Shown here: in pieces, positions 14,049-14,066 of the stretch
Layout: each line of letters starts with the position of its first letter
Numbering within the stretch: the first letter of the stretch is position 1
Assembly (NCBI GenBank): GCA_903839965.1
Contig: CAIMEK010000230.1
Location: forward strand, 1-14,066
Reading direction: 5' to 3'
DNA length: 14,066 nucleotides
Origin: an uncultured Acetobacteraceae bacterium
GTDB lineage: Bacteria; Pseudomonadota; Alphaproteobacteria; Acetobacterales; Acetobacteraceae
The notes under the pieces: generated by a model
Database searches by the model: none
What the model saw: only the letters and a program-made list of their open reading frames with translations
Told to the model about the DNA's origin: nothing
Made by a program: the position numbers and the translations under genes

Positions 14049-14066
14049 ATGACTGATGCGTCGCAA
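14049..14066 (+). CDS. Start of a further gene in the recombinase cassette (partial)
   Basis: Only ATG and five codons (MTDASQ) are inside the window. The start is supported by AGAGGGAG at 14035-14042, 6 nt upstream, and by its position 14 nt after the recombinase stop. The product cannot be identified. Confidence 0.5.

Noticed and set aside
6430..14066. Second copy of the tRNA-Lys 3' end as an attachment-site repeat
   Set aside because: None was found by eye in the rest of the window; the counterpart, if any, lies outside.
1..14066. CRISPR array, toxin-antitoxin pair, restriction or retron-like defence genes
   Set aside because: No regularly spaced repeats and no proteins with such motifs were seen; the island content in view is sensory and recombinase genes.

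Overview
The window looks like the chromosome of a GC-rich alphaproteobacterium, most plausibly an Acetobacteraceae member (Roseomonas-like). The reasons are very high GC with strong G/C preference at third codon positions on the left, an IlvD/Edd dehydratase paired with an M81 (MlrC-like) protein, and a PilZ-tailed chemoreceptor of a kind known from Azospirillum and relatives. The taxonomy is inference; there is no rRNA or housekeeping marker here.

Left part (1-6376) is compact, very GC-rich and core-like. Two overlapping minus-strand genes of unknown role (a 172-aa protein, then a putative lipoprotein running off the left edge) diverge from an amidase-signature hydrolase. Then come a stand-alone receiver-domain protein, an AT-rich 27-nt palindrome in the next intergenic gap, and a two-gene operon of an IlvD/Edd [2Fe-2S] dehydratase and an M81 metallohydrolase separated by 2 nt. 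The amidase, dehydratase and M81 protein suggest catabolism of a small polar organic compound, but the substrate cannot be read from sequence. A complete tRNA-Lys(TTT) at 6377-6452 closes this part.

Right part (6453-14066) is accessory DNA of visibly lower GC. It starts with a probably 5'-truncated gene of unknown function and a 424-bp remnant of an IS1595-like insertion sequence (23-bp inverted repeats and a near-perfect target duplication). Next is a two-gene minus-strand operon: an orphan TRAP-type (DctP) periplasmic binding protein followed by a chemoreceptor with a large periplasmic domain and a C-terminal PilZ (c-di-GMP-binding) domain. Its upstream side abuts an IS66-family remnant (tnpC 3' end plus a small accessory ORF). 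Joined to that remnant is a plus-strand cassette of a DUF5372-like ORF, a small overlapping ORF and a large serine recombinase, with a fourth gene starting at the right edge.

The layout reads as a mobile-element-rich island beside tRNA-Lys that carries a chemosensory module between IS scars. No attachment-site repeat of the tRNA 3' end was found inside the window, so the island boundary is inferred from position, composition and gene content. The most interesting unit is the binding protein-chemoreceptor-PilZ module; the recombinase cassette with its nested ORFs is second. Neither is proven to be a new system.
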